From positions 38,639,961 to 38,703,960 of the forward strand of contig CM019217.1 in NCBI GenBank assembly GCA_009741485.1: 64,000 nt of DNA, read 5' to 3'. The DNA is from Malurus cyaneus samueli. Its lineage: Eukaryota; Chordata; Aves; Passeriformes; Maluridae. The position numbers were made by a program, and so were the translations under genes. Numbering within the stretch: position 1 is the first letter of the stretch; every line of letters begins with the position of its first letter. The notes below the pieces were generated by a model, which searched no databases, had not been told where the DNA came from, and saw only the letters and a list, made by a program, of their open reading frames with translations. Below, in pieces: positions 12,677 to 25,259 of this stretch.

Positions 12677-14469
12677 CTAGCTTGAGTAAAATGACTATTG
12701 TTATTGAGTGATAATAAGGCAATGCTAGTTTAATTTATTATATCTGCTTGTTTATTTCAGTCATATTATGAAGATGACAGTTATGTACCAATTTTGATTT
12801 GAGCAAATAACTGACATTCAGCAACAAAAGGTCAAACTCTCATTTTGCTTTGAAATTTAGAGTTCTATTGTTCAAATACAAATAAACATTATTCTCTTTA
12901 CCTGCACCCAGTTTTGTACTACAGGATAGGAACAGCCAGGTGAAATCAAAAAGAATTGCATGCATCTGCTAGTGGGATAGTCATGTACTTCCTGAAATTT
13001 GCCCATTATCCTTTAAAACCAAGAAAAGGAGACAAGACTCCTTGTCAAATCCTTCAATCAGATTTAATAAAGGGGAAAAGCCATCAATACCCATTGTATA
13101 AATATGAAAACTGGCTTTGACATTTTTCTTCCCATTTTTATAATGTTGCTTTTCACAGACGAGTTCTCATCTGAAATACCTCTCTCTATACACACACATT
13201 CAAAAATACTTGTATCCTGAATAATTAAAAAGTCTATCGCAATCTCCTTTTCATAATACCCAATACACTGTAAAAATGTCACATATCACTTTGTAAAAAC
13301 AATTAAATATAAGAGAAGCAGATGGTGTGGCATTTTGAAGGTGGTAGACCGCAAAAAAGATGCTGAGTTCATTCACAGGGTTGCCTTGTTCAATTAAAAA
13401 AGACGCCTAGTTAATCCCAGTGATCTCTGTAGGACTGATGATCTCACACTTCACATTTAAATATGCATGCATAATCACTTTAAGAGTCTTCCAAAAGCTG
13501 ACATGTTACATTCTTGAAGGAAAGCCAAGGATTTCTGTACTGTAACATAACACAAGAGAGCATATTTTGAACAGCCATTAGGGTAATGGCTGAGATTCCA
13601 CAGTCTTTGGACCAGAATTCCTTTTTGATTTTCCAAAGATGAAACCATGATGAATAAATCATGATAAATCCTGATTTAGCAAAACTAGCTTAGTGTCTCC
13701 TAGACCAAAGGAGAATAACTGAAGGCCCTGAGACAGAGAAATTACTGGATATATCAATGCATTTTGAGCATATGTCTAGATATTCCTAGGCACTTTAAAG
13801 CTGATTTAGCTTTTATTTTTTGCTCCCTTTCTAGAAGAAAAAAAATCAAATTTGTGCTTTAGAGCAATGAAAACTGTGCAAAGAACACTTTCTGTGGACA
13901 CTTCTGTGTATATTTAATTGAGGGCTTTAATTTTGCAATCAGAATGTTGGGATAGAAAGCTTTCACTCATCCTCAATTCTGAGTGAGTTTTTACTCACAA
14001 TATAACTCACCTTTTCTTTACAATGGGAAAGACAGCTCATGGTTCATAGTGTCAAGTGACAATGGATATATTAAAACATTACTGTTGACTGCAAGCGTTA
14101 ATGATTTCCTCTTGTTTTTCTCCGATGCTGAGGCTATTAATTGTCTGCCAATTTTGTCTTGCCTGTTTTCAAATGTTGCCAGCCTTTGCTGAAACGATGT
14201 GGAAAATGTTCCCATTAGGAACAGGAAACAAATAGTCCATGCTAACCATAATTCTGTCTTTAATTATTTGCTCATGCATTATATTTCCAAAGCCTCCTGC
14301 CTTACAAGTACACAAATACATGGCACTCACTTAATGATCAGTTTCTAGTCTCTGTGAATGAAGTACGTTATATTTCCTGATTTATTAGTCTTGTTCAAAC
14401 TATGCTTTGAACATGGAACCAGGAGTTTCTTACTATTTCTGTCACCAGACTTGTACTCTCTCGTTTCAC

Positions 14470-14514
14470 AAAAAAAAAAAGCCAAACCAAAAAAAAACCC
14501 CAAAAAACCCCCAA
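14470..14514 (+). repeat. A/C low-complexity tract
   Basis: A run of eleven A is followed by alternating A runs and short C runs (gccaaacc, A9, cccc, A6, ccccc). This is simple-sequence DNA. The 60-codon open frame that crosses it (14358-14540) owes its Lys/Pro-rich end to this tract and is not a gene. Confidence 0.9.
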
Positions 14515-17500
14515 CATTTTGTAAACTAAAAGGTGTTTAATATTTTCCTATTATCAGTCAGAAGGATACATTAAGATTATGGTTGAACAGTTCAACAAAT
14601 GTGGGACTAGTCTCCATTTGTTTTGTACTGAATTTTTTAGGGAAGCCCAAAACCCCACTCCTGTACTTTCAGCTAGAGCTGTGCAGGTGCAGCATTGAAG
14701 CAGGAACACAGAAAATGTCAGCCTGAACATTGCTTTAGTAAAACAGGAAGCTGCTGGTACCAAATGGAAACAGAAGCATTGTCACAAAAGGCACAACACA
14801 GAGTTGGGCTGTTGTGTGTTACTTGGTGGTAGCCAGCTGGCTAATCACCACAGACGTGTTGGCTACTCAGTACATTTACAGCTTTCAGCTGAGGAATGTG
14901 CTGATTCCTCCTCACTGAAGTGACACAAGGAGGTAGAGGGAGGGAAAAAGGAAGCTGAAGGTAAGACATAAAGGATCAAAGGGCACCAAGCTATAAGAAG
15001 CTAGGTTTTATTACAGTCACTGTGCTCAAAACATTTTGTCCAGCTATGATACAAGGCTGAAATGGTCTAAGACCTTCACTCTGGGTTTGGATTGAGAGGC
15101 AGGAAGACTATGGAGATGCTGAGGGCAGGATAACAATATCAGCTATCTTGATACTTGCTGTCTACTTTGCCCCATCAGTCTCCTACTTAAGCAATTTTCC
15201 GATTTGGAATTTTGTTATTGGATTTTTCCATAACCTCACACACACTGTTGCTAGCAAGGGCAGTGTGCTCTGTAAGAACATGGTAATAGATATTTGAACT
15301 GTTCTGTGTTATAAAGGTGCTGCACTCTGATTATGATACACTGAGAAAGTATGTGCATACTGTACTTTCAGCTCTTTATGTAGTGATCAGGTTGGCTTAA
15401 ACACTTACCTCGTTTCATATTGTGAGATTTCTCCTATCACTAAAGAAGGAAAAAGCTATTTTTATGTTCACTGAAACATAAATAATCCTGTATTTATCCA
15501 CAGACAGAAAGCTTTGGATTTCACAGTGTGCTGTAGGGATTTCATCTTAGGTCATCATCATGGAAAATTTATGAAATGCTTCAAGTGCTGTATCTCAAGG
15601 TCACCTGAAAAATGTCTTTATATGATTTGGAAGCATCACTTCTCAGTTCAATAATTTTAATTTGTGTATTTATTAACATCCTGACATAAGAGGTCCTTGA
15701 CAGCAAAATCTGAAATTTGGTGGGTATTAATTTGTATGTGTTTCTTTGAGGGCACCACAATGGCATAACAGTTGTGATTACACAAGCTGAAGGTAGTCAA
15801 AACAAATCCAGAAAACATCACAGCCCCAGGAGAGATAAGTGAGATTTGTCCACTTGAGCCTACTGGAAAAAGGCTGCACAGTAGATACTGTGCAGTCATA
15901 AATTTGTAATGTGTAGCCATTGTGACTGCAGGGATAAATATTCAGTACCTGTTATTACCTGATAAAGTCATAAATATGTATGGATCCATTTTATGTGATA
16001 ATTAGAGAATCTAGTTTTAGCATCTGCTTTTACCTGATAAACAAACTTTATTATTTTAAATAAAGGAAAAGCAATAATTTACAAGCTATAGGCATAATGA
16101 AGATGTGAAGCAAAGCTATCTAGGAGAAGGGAGGAAAAAAGCCATGTTTTAGATACACATTCCCTGTTAAAGTGGCAGCTGTGCAAACAAGAACTACATG
16201 TGCTATCCTTGTATAATTTTTTGAAAATACTCCTGTCTGCTTTCTGATTACATTTGTAAACAGTTGAGCTAAGTTTAATTTTAAATAAAATGGAGTTATG
16301 GACAAATATGGCCATACCAAATATGTTTATTTTGTGGATCTAGTCTAACTATGATAGGCTGATTTGTATAGCCAACCTCTGGTGGAAAACTGGATTAATA
16401 TATTCTGATAATCCATTGTCATGATGGTCAGGTAACAGCCAATATACAAATAATATGAACATCTAAGTCAAGAATTATTATTTTACATTGTAGTCTTATT
16501 CTAGGGCCATAACTTGCATGCTATTTCATTAAATGCAAAATAGTTGGAGTGCTTAGTTTTCCTTCCCAGCAGAGGTAGTGGGAAAAACTGATGTGAAATT
16601 CCGATTTTTTCCTTGCCAGCTGATAAGGTGAGAAGCATTTTTAAAAGGTATTGCTTTTTTCCAGAGCTTTTAAACTCCCACTGCTGTTTGTCAATATAAA
16701 TTATTTTCTGTCTTTTATAAGTGCATTTCCTTAAAAAATTGCTTTATGATGAGGAATATATCTTGGCAAGATGGCCCCATAAAACACAGAAGTATAGTTG
16801 AGAGAATGATGCATAAAATAAATTAACATTTCTGTATGTTGGAAAACCAAAGAAATCAAACCAGTGAGCCCAGAAATTTTTGGATTTTGAGTCTGTGCTG
16901 TCTCTTGCTCTTTTTAAAAAAAATGCCCAACAGTTTCTGATGTAGAAAAGCATTTTGGTGCTAATGACATTCCTGCAACTCCTTTCTTTGAACTTCTATT
17001 TTGGCTGCCACTGCTTCATCCTGCTGCTGCTGTCTTCCCAGTGACCTGTTTACTGTGCATATTTGTTCCTGGAGCTCCTTTCAGTTGTCCTCATCTCATC
17101 GCTGGTTGCAGCCCTTTATTCCTGCTGACAAAGTCTGGCAGATGGTCTGTGTGACATAAAAGCCTTTGATCCCAAGTGGAAAGGATGCTGGTTGGATCTT
17201 AGGGGAGGAATGGAGTACTTTACATGGCTCATGGGAAATACACGCTACACCTGATATTCATAGCTTAAGGTCCAGCCTATGAACATGTGTAGACTTAATC
17301 TGAGCATGAAATTGCTACTTTTATTTTTGAAAGTGCTTGGAGTCACTAATGGAAATCTGGTTATTTCATAAGGTATGAAGATAAATTATCCATTCACTCT
17401 TTGAAAGAATAAATGCATTCATTTATCTGAATAAATTATATATTCTTTAATAGATAATTCATAATGCAAATGAGAATAAAGGATAATTTCTTTGCCTTAC

Positions 17501-18710
17501 TGAGTTTAGTAGTAGAAAAGACATTTTTTTTCAACATCTGTTTCTCAACAATGTGGATGCTTCTGTCACTCTTTCTCCCTGCCCTTTAATGTGGGCAGCC
17601 CGAGGACAAATGGCCAGAGGTCTGTCATTTCCCCTCAGGGACAAATCCCTCAGGGTCCACTGCCAGCTGAAATGATGCTGTCTTAAGGTAACTCAGGTTT
17701 TCTTTACTTGAGATGATTATGGTTAACTCCCTGATGATCCTGCCATCCACCTCTTTGTCATACCATATTGGTCTTGAGGTCCCTCAAGGCTGCTCCCCCA
17801 GCCGGCTGGATGGAGACAGGTGGACTGCACCAGTACAAGATGTAGCATGTTCTCCTTTCTATGGAAAATTCACAGTATGATTCTGACAGAATTAGTACTC
17901 AGCCTGATGCTATGCATGTTTTACATAAATAATAAAAAAATTATTTGTAAATTGATTACTGATAGAACTCATGAAAGAAACAAAAATGACAAATAACAAC
18001 TAAAAGAAGCAGATGATTAGTGTGATTTTGGGACTGGATATTTTACTGGAACCAAAGACAATTCATATTTAAGGACCAGGAATTCAGCCTAAAAGTTTAG
18101 AGACACTGTCTGTGAAAGCAGTGACTTTGAAACCACTTAGGTTCCAAAAAGTGTCTCTATTGATACCTTTGCTCAGATGAAGAACATGCTTTTAAAATCA
18201 GTTTCCCAATCACCCCATTGTGTAACATCCAGTCTGAGAGACCAGGCTGCATATAGTCCAAAATAATATGTACCAGAAAAGGGTACAGTGTGGGCATGCA
18301 GCTGCTTGAGAGTTCTCTGGGTGGGTGACCTGATAGCTAAAAGAGTTGACGTGTGAGGCAGTCTGTAGGATAATACATTATTTTGCAAATAGGTGTGGGT
18401 ATATTTATGATCATATAACTAGGATATTGCATACAGTTTTAGTATCCATGGTTTCAAATGATTGTAGCAATGTAATCAGAAACTGTGAAGCTGAAATAGA
18501 TATTTTGGCATGAAAGTGATCCCATCTGGATCTGCAAAGCAGTGGGTTTTTTTGTTTGATTATTGTATTCTAAAAAGTTTTGTTTTCTTTGTAAGATCTT
18601 TCTTATTTGTGTTGTGAACTAAGAAGCTTTTTAACAGATTTGGCAAAAGGTAAACTAATGACTGGATGATAGAGCAATTTGAATTGTCTATACGCATCAC
18701 TTTTTAATAT

Positions 18711-18738
18711 TTTTTTTAACTTTTTTTTTTTTTTTTTT
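18711..18738 (+). repeat. Poly(T) tract
   Basis: Seven T, then aac, then eighteen T (18721-18738). No polyadenylation-signal complement or retrocopy body is evident beside it, so I call it simple sequence and not the tail of a minus-strand insertion. Confidence 0.85.
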
Positions 18739-19803
18739 AATGCTGAGGATTATGAATCTTTGATAAAGCTTTCATGGAAAGTCATGATTTTTACATCTCT
18801 TGATATCCCCAGATCAGGACAGAACGCCTTCCTGGAACATGTACTCTAGCTAATCAGAAATTACAGATCCTGCCTAGTACAGAGAGAGCTCTGATACACA
18901 CCAGATCGAGCTTAAAAAATATCAAATGAACAGTCCTTTGCAGCCCTAAACTCCATGAATCTGTGTTATCAAATTTATATATGCCAGCCTTTAACACAAC
19001 TGACCCCTCATTTTGAGTCTCCCTATATAACCACAAGTTACCTGGCACCTTGCTATGTAGTTTCCAGCATGCTCTTATTTCTGGAATTATTTAAATCTCT
19101 CTCCTGCACATTCTCAAGGCACGTCTTCCAGGCATGCAGATAAGGCATTCTGCAAACAAAAGAGCACAATGCTCTTGTGACAGGTGGTGCTGTGATGTAA
19201 CCTTAATTAATCAAACACTCTGCTTGGGATTTTTTCCAGAGACCCTTACAAGGGCACTCACTAGTTGAGGGTGTGGGTGGCAGAAAAGTGATTAAAAGGA
19301 GATCTAATATTATTTCAATTTCTGTCATTATTTAAAAGACAATTGACTCTGTCCTTTTATTTTATCTCAGGATATTTTCAGCATTGAATAACCCTATAAA
19401 ATTTTAAACTTTTCTGCTAAAATCTGCCATAGGACTTTTAAATTTTATTGTCTACCCAAACCTGTCATCCCAGTTTGGGGAATGAGATTAGGCCCAGCAG
19501 CTCTACTTTTAATAACTGTATATTTTTCCTTTAGGAAGCTATGATGCCCTACATCTCATCATGGAGTGGCAGTTGATGTTAGAAAGAAAGATAAGGGATT
19601 CTGTTGAGTGGGTAGGAGTTTTGCCACACTGTTTAGAGAGAAATGTATTTTATTCTGAACTCTAAACACAGAAGACTTAAAAAATTTTGGAATTGAAATG
19701 AAAGGGAACAAGTCAAGGCATTTTCCATTCTTAGATCTAGTTTTGAGTGATTTAGGGTAGATGCTGCAAACAGAACTCTATCTCTAAATAAAATCAATTC
19801 TTA

Positions 19804-19930
19804 TAGGGCCATATATTAGAGCATGGTGCTAAGAACGCCAAGGTCGTGGGTTTGATTCACTTAAGAGTTGAGTTTGATGATCCTTCTGGGTCCCTTTCAG
19901 CTCACACTGTTCTGTGCTTCTGTGATCTGT
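19804..19930 (+). mobile_element. tRNA-Ile-derived SINE with CR1-type tail (TguSINE1-like)
   Basis: The left part (agggcc, then ttagagcatggtgctaag, aacgccaaggtcgtggg, tttgattcac) follows the order of a tRNA-Ile gene: D-arm end, anticodon arm, variable region and T-arm. The internal promoter B box is recognisable but altered (GGTTTGATTCA against the usual GGTTCGANTCC), and most of the A box is missing. The right part (gagttgagtttgatgatcc, ttctgggtccctttcagctc, then ttctgtg-like repeats) is a CR1-type 3' end. A tRNA-Ile head joined to a CR1 tail is the build of TguSINE1, a songbird SINE family thought to be moved by CR1 reverse transcriptase. The lost A box and the anticodon position reading aag in place of aat make it an inert copy and not a working tRNA gene. 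Confidence 0.82.
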
Positions 19931-22313
19931 AGCTCTCTGTAGATTGCTAGACATTTATAGTGGAATACTAAAGAGCTCAAATGGACTAAATTCTCACAAC
20001 AATGAATAAGAAACAATTTTACTTGAAAAGTTTAAGTCTATAACATGAGTAATGGAAGAGAAACAATTCAGATACGACACAAAAAATATGTGTGATGAAT
20101 TTAATATATAATATATGTAGTTGGTGAACATATAAATAATGAAAAAATAAATATATTTTTTACAATGCAATAGTTAACCCCATTTTGAAGCCCAGTAATA
20201 AAGAGCTAACTTTAGAGCAAAACAATCTGTATAAAGGAGCTTTTGGGCACTGCAGAGAAAATCCCCTGCAGGAAAACACACTCACAGCTGGGGACAGCAT
20301 CCTGTTTTTATTCTCTTTTATAATGATACAATGATCTTAATCTATATGAGGTAATCCAATATACTATCATTTAAAGTCAATTTATCTTAGATTTAGGATT
20401 ACCTTGTGAGCAAATTTATTTGCCGATTTTTGCTTGTAAAAAAAAGTCTCTCACAGAACCACCTGTCTCTAGGATCTCCGACTTTTCCTTGTTTTCTAAC
20501 TTCCTAGTCATCTAAATGCAACTAAGAGGATTTAAGCTGCTTGCATATGCTAATTTACTATCTTTCTTGTTCTATTTCCAAGTACTTATCAATTACCTTA
20601 AACTAAATAGCACGTGGAGTTGTGTGCACTCACACAATTAATGGTAGCTTTGTACCTCTGCTGCAGACTAAAAATATTCAAATAATGCACATAAACCCAA
20701 CCCTTCAGATATACTAGCCACAAGTCCGTGATATTCACTGAAGGCTTTAATTTGCTTTCCCTTTAGTGATTTTAAAAATTGGATACAATATCTTTTTCAA
20801 AAATTTATTTAGAGGACAGTTGGGGTGGTTTTTTTGTTTGCTTGTGTTAACGGAAGCTCAAAAACTAAAATTCACCTCTGAAGTGCTTTATCAGTATTTT
20901 TACTGCTCAATGACATGGTCTGTTGTTTATGTCCTGCAAATTAATGACATCAAGACCAATTGCTTGGAGACAGCATTTCTGTGTTTCGAAATAAAAGGAG
21001 CTCTGGGAATTATATGAAAAGTATGTTTAATTAAGTAGGGAAGTGGGAATGATATGCTTTTAATTTAAGACATGGTAGAAAGCTCCTCCCTTCATGTGTT
21101 TGCAGCTAGTGAAGCAGCTGCCCTATTAAAGTGAACTTGCTGTCCAATTCATTCTTGTATTTTCAACCAAGCACGTTTTCAGCTCAAAAACAATCTAACA
21201 AGTGGGAGTAAATTTGGTCAGGAGACTGAGGCTTAAATGACTTGATTCCAGTTGATTCTACACACATTTACACCATAAGCAGATATAGATTAGAGTTACG
21301 ATAACTCTGAGAGAGATGCTTGGAGTGATATAAACTGTTGTTCATCCACCCTCATGCCAAGTGTCTCTGTCATAGTCACTTTCCTCACTTCTCAAATGGG
21401 TCGTGAGGGAAAAAAATCAAAGCAATGCTCTGAGTTGAAAAGCAATAGGAGTTTCTTTACAAGCATTCTTCTGCATTAAGAAATACTTTTGAAACTATTC
21501 TGCAAAGCGATACAGTCTCTTTCTGATGAAAGTTGCTCTGTTCTATGAAGTGCATGATCCTGGCCAGCAGCTAGCTGACAGCATTTCCCCAGGAACACTG
21601 AAGCAAGGAATTTGTGTTCTTCTGAGAGTCAGGAACAAAAGTTGCTGCTGCAGGTATATGCTTCTCCTTCTCATGGTGCTCTGCAAAATACCATGGTCAA
21701 GGGGCATGGCAAACAGCTGAGGTAGCTTTGGAGAAGTTCATTGCAGTGCTTTATTAATAAAAAAAATAATAACAGTTATGAAGGCATATCTCAACAACTG
21801 CTATGCTTGTTATGCTTATAGAAATGTGTAATAAGTACTCAACAATCAACAATTTTTTTCTTACTTGAAGTATGATGAGCTCCCCAAAACTTTGCTGCTG
21901 AACAATGTCTGATGACTTTTAATATGCAGCATTGATCACATGCAGCCCTTATTTCCCAGCTCAGAAACAGACTTTAAACATCAAGAATATGGATTTTCTC
22001 CTCTTCAGCTTACAAGGACCATTAGAAAGAGAGCAGAAAAGTTCAAAGTTCTTGACTTCTTTCTGTCTTTAACTTCCAGCTTCAGAAGCAGCAAATTGAG
22101 TAGAGTTTCTCTGCCCAGAAAGTGTGGAAAGGTAGCTGCCTGGGGAGTATTAGTTTAACTGCTGGAATATTCCTGAAGGCTGATTTTTTGAAAGGGCTGG
22201 ATGATGATAATGAAAATTTGAATTTAGAAAATGGCTCAGTGCTTGAAGTGCAGTATCACATCAGCATTTAAGTATGTCAGATACAGACCTTGATCAGTTA
22301 TGAATAAAAGAGG
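19931..22313. other. Unannotated AT-rich DNA
   Basis: No gene or repeat is recognised. An 83-codon frame at 20766-21017 and a 72-codon frame at 21940-22158 have no domain I know. AT-rich alternating sequence lies at about 20100-20160. Confidence 0.5.
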
Positions 22314-22380
22314 TGTCATGGGTTGGGATAAGGACAGGGAGAAATCACCCCCCAATATCGGACATGTCTTAACTTGCAAG
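22314..22380 (-). mobile_element. Short endogenous-retrovirus LTR remnant
   Basis: The plus strand begins tgtcatgggttgg, followed at once by gataaggacagggagaaatc, ccccccaatatcggacatg and tcttaacttgcaag. The first block looks like the reverse complement of an LTR end (the LTR would finish ...ccatgaca on the minus strand). The second looks like a block that lies further inside a common songbird ERVL-type LTR. If so, the piece between them has been lost. The match is short and by eye only, and no second LTR edge or target-site duplication is visible. Confidence 0.42.
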
Positions 22381-25238
22381 AATCACTGATACAGTCTTTT
22401 TAAATTCATCAGTTTCTGGAAGCTTTTGGAATTTTTTAAACTGTGTAAAACTTGTGCACTTTTAAAGAAGAGTCACAAGAGCCCCTCTTATCAAGCAGAT
22501 TTAATTAACCCTATGATCCTTCCAATAAACGTTTTCTAAAATAACTGTAATATCTTAATTAAAAAGATGTGGTTGAGTTAATCCCTTTAAATATTTAATT
22601 ATATCATTAAAGAGAAGGGAAGGTATGGTAGTTGAAATACTAATTGAGGAGATTTAGGTTCTTAACTTTCCCAGGATTTTTTTGTGACTTAGGCTTGCTA
22701 ACAGAGAAGAGGCAGAGAAAGCCTGAATCATTCTCTCACACTTCACACAATGAGAAGAGCCATATGGTAGACATCTCATCTAGTAAGGGTTCCTAGAACA
22801 CTCTTTTTATGTGCTCCCACTCACTGAAAACCTCAAACTCATCCCAAAACTGGTAGGAAATTGTGTCTATAGTAAAAGGTAAAGGTTATATTGATGGTTG
22901 TTTTTCAAATTCTGCTCTTGTTAGCTGTTTAATATGGCCTGTATTTGACAAGGCTAAATACAAAGGTCTCTGAGGAAGTGTTGTTGCAGTCTTGCTAGAG
23001 TTTTGAAACACCAAAAAGCTTCTGGGCACATTTGCCTTTCTTCCAGCATGAAGTACAAGCAACAAACTTCAAAGCTACAGACAGACTGAGATAAATACAA
23101 ATCGCTAGACAGCCATCTATTAGGCTGCCTGAGACAACAGGTATAGTGCCAATGGGATAGATCGGACAGGACCAGGAGCAAAACATTTTAAGATGATGAT
23201 ATTTTTGTTGCAGGGTACGTAATTTTATTTCCAGGCTTTGAAGCATCAAGATGTTATTGTGGAGAGTGATTATTATTTGTCAGAAACCCAGCACCTAGAT
23301 CAGATTTCTGATATTTGGTATCCGAGAGATATAAAGTGCATTGCAAAGAGATATGTTTTGAAGATGTTTCGTATGTCTCCCTTAAGGTTTAGGACTGAGA
23401 GATCAAAGGTAAAGTGACTATTTTGTGTGTTCCTTTCTGAAAGTCTGATCTGGACTACTGTAGCTTTGATTTCAACTAGGGTCTCGAAATAGAACATCTG
23501 ACACCTGATTTCCCTGGAAGGCTTCATGCAATAGCATTCTCATGATGTCGAGGAAGACAGACTTGTGTTGAGTAACATCAAGGCAATGGCATTTTTGACT
23601 CCCAGCTTGCCACCAGTTTTATATACAGTAGCACTCTTCTGGGCGTCTTATTTTGGTTTCAGCTCCTTCCTCTACTGTTTCACTGGACAACCTTGATATT
23701 TTTCAATAGCAGGAATATCTCTTCAATGTTAATAACAAACTTTGAAAACAAAAATTTTCTGGAAGGGGTTTTGGACTGTATGTATAAGAGAACCAATCTA
23801 TGGGGATTACTGTCCTTAACATTTTCTCCTGATTAAGAGCTGGAAATGTAATGCAATGGCTTGGAGGGTTTTTTTTTTTTTTTTCCGTATCCCACTTGCA
23901 AAGCCTTTTTTCAATGCACTGTGGAAGATACCCAGGCACTTGCATAGCTTTAGCCCATGATCTCTCTGATGGAATTTCACATTTAGAAAATAATTGCAAT
24001 GCTTCCTTATCTCACGTGGGATTGCACAGCTAGATAAACTAAATCACTATGAGGTTCTGAGGGACAAAGGTCTGTAAACAGCATTGAGAGGGATAAATGG
24101 AGAACAGCTTGAAATTTTCAAATGGCAGAAAAGTGGAAGCACAAGGTATTAGTGTTATTAATGTTGTGTGCCTACGAAAATAGAAACAATGCACTTCTTG
24201 TAGAAACAGCTTTTATTTTGCATTTTAGAAAGAAACAGAAAAAAAAAAAAGTGGAAAAAAAGTAAATTTGCATGTGAGAGCACAGTGCAACTCCTCTGTC
24301 ACATATTGTGCTTTGTATTCCATCCTGATGTGTAAAATTTGGGAGGCACTTTGTAAGTGAAGCACCACTTTCTTCTTTTCTTTTGGGGAACTCAGACGTG
24401 AAAAATCTGACACAGGCTCTGAAAGGACAAACCACTAAGGCTGTGAGATGTTACCAAAGAACAGCTTTAACAGAATTATATTGACATGTAGTATAACTCA
24501 TGAAATACATTCTTTTCTCAGTTATGCCTCAAACGTACTCACAATCTATTAGTTCCTGGCAGGAGTGGATTGCACAGAAGCCCTTATGCAGGTATTTAAA
24601 TTTTACAGTTTGCCTGAATCCAAACACACATAGGTGTGTTTGTGTGCTGGACACTGGCATCTTCTGCAGCCATACTCAGCTGCTTGCTCACCAGTCTGCT
24701 GAGACAGAGGCAGGGAAGAAACAACACACCCAGGCTGGTCTGGGCTGCAGTAAGGAAGAATCCTTAATAAGGGTTAAATTTAGGATTTTTAGATTAAATT
24801 TTAAAAGATGACATTGTGTTAGATCCTTGTTTTGAGAATTCAAAACTACAAAAACTGTCATCCTCAGATTTTTTTCTGCTCATCTAGTGCTTCTACAATA
24901 TTCAGTTTTATATATGCACATTAGAAACTCTTAGTCCATTTTCTTATTTGTAATAAGGTGATGACTTCTAAACACTGAAGACAGAACCTGCAGAGAGAAG
25001 TGTTATCTCAAACAAAACATCCTGGTATAAAATGCTTCATAAACTCTCTTCCAGATTAACAGTATTCTGTTAGCCATTTGATGTAACAAAGCATAAGCGT
25101 TTTTCTGTCTTCTTTTACATCCTGTGGTTTTTCGTTTCAGTTTACATGGTGCACAGAAATAATCTCAGTTTAGAAACAGTTAGCCATTCTTGCAGCACAG
25201 AGAATAAACACTCCAGAATGCCTTCCCTGAACATAAAG

Positions 25239-25259
25239 TTTAACCTGTTTAACCTGTTT
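25239..25259 (+). repeat. 9-bp tandem repeat (tttaacctg)
   Basis: Two full units and a partial third occur head to tail. This is a small simple repeat. Confidence 0.9.

Larger units (their letters stand above)
6201..19803. other. 13.6 kb without recognisable genes or young repeats
   Basis: I read this stretch on both strands and found no exon with a recognisable protein, no RNA gene and no CR1 or LTR of recent look. It holds a 13-bp tandem duplication at 12651-12676, an A/C-rich simple stretch at 14470-14514 and poly(T) at 18711-18738. Open frames stay below about 130 codons. The longest (10090-9701, minus) is Phe- and Leu-rich, as expected from AT-rich chance sequence. Patches near 14.8-15.2, 17.0-17.2 and 17.58-17.87 kb are somewhat richer in G+C but show no coding signature. 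Confidence 0.5.

Noticed and set aside
19804..19875. Functional tRNA-Ile gene
   Set aside because: Most of the A box and the 3' acceptor stem are missing, the B box is altered, and a CR1 tail follows directly.
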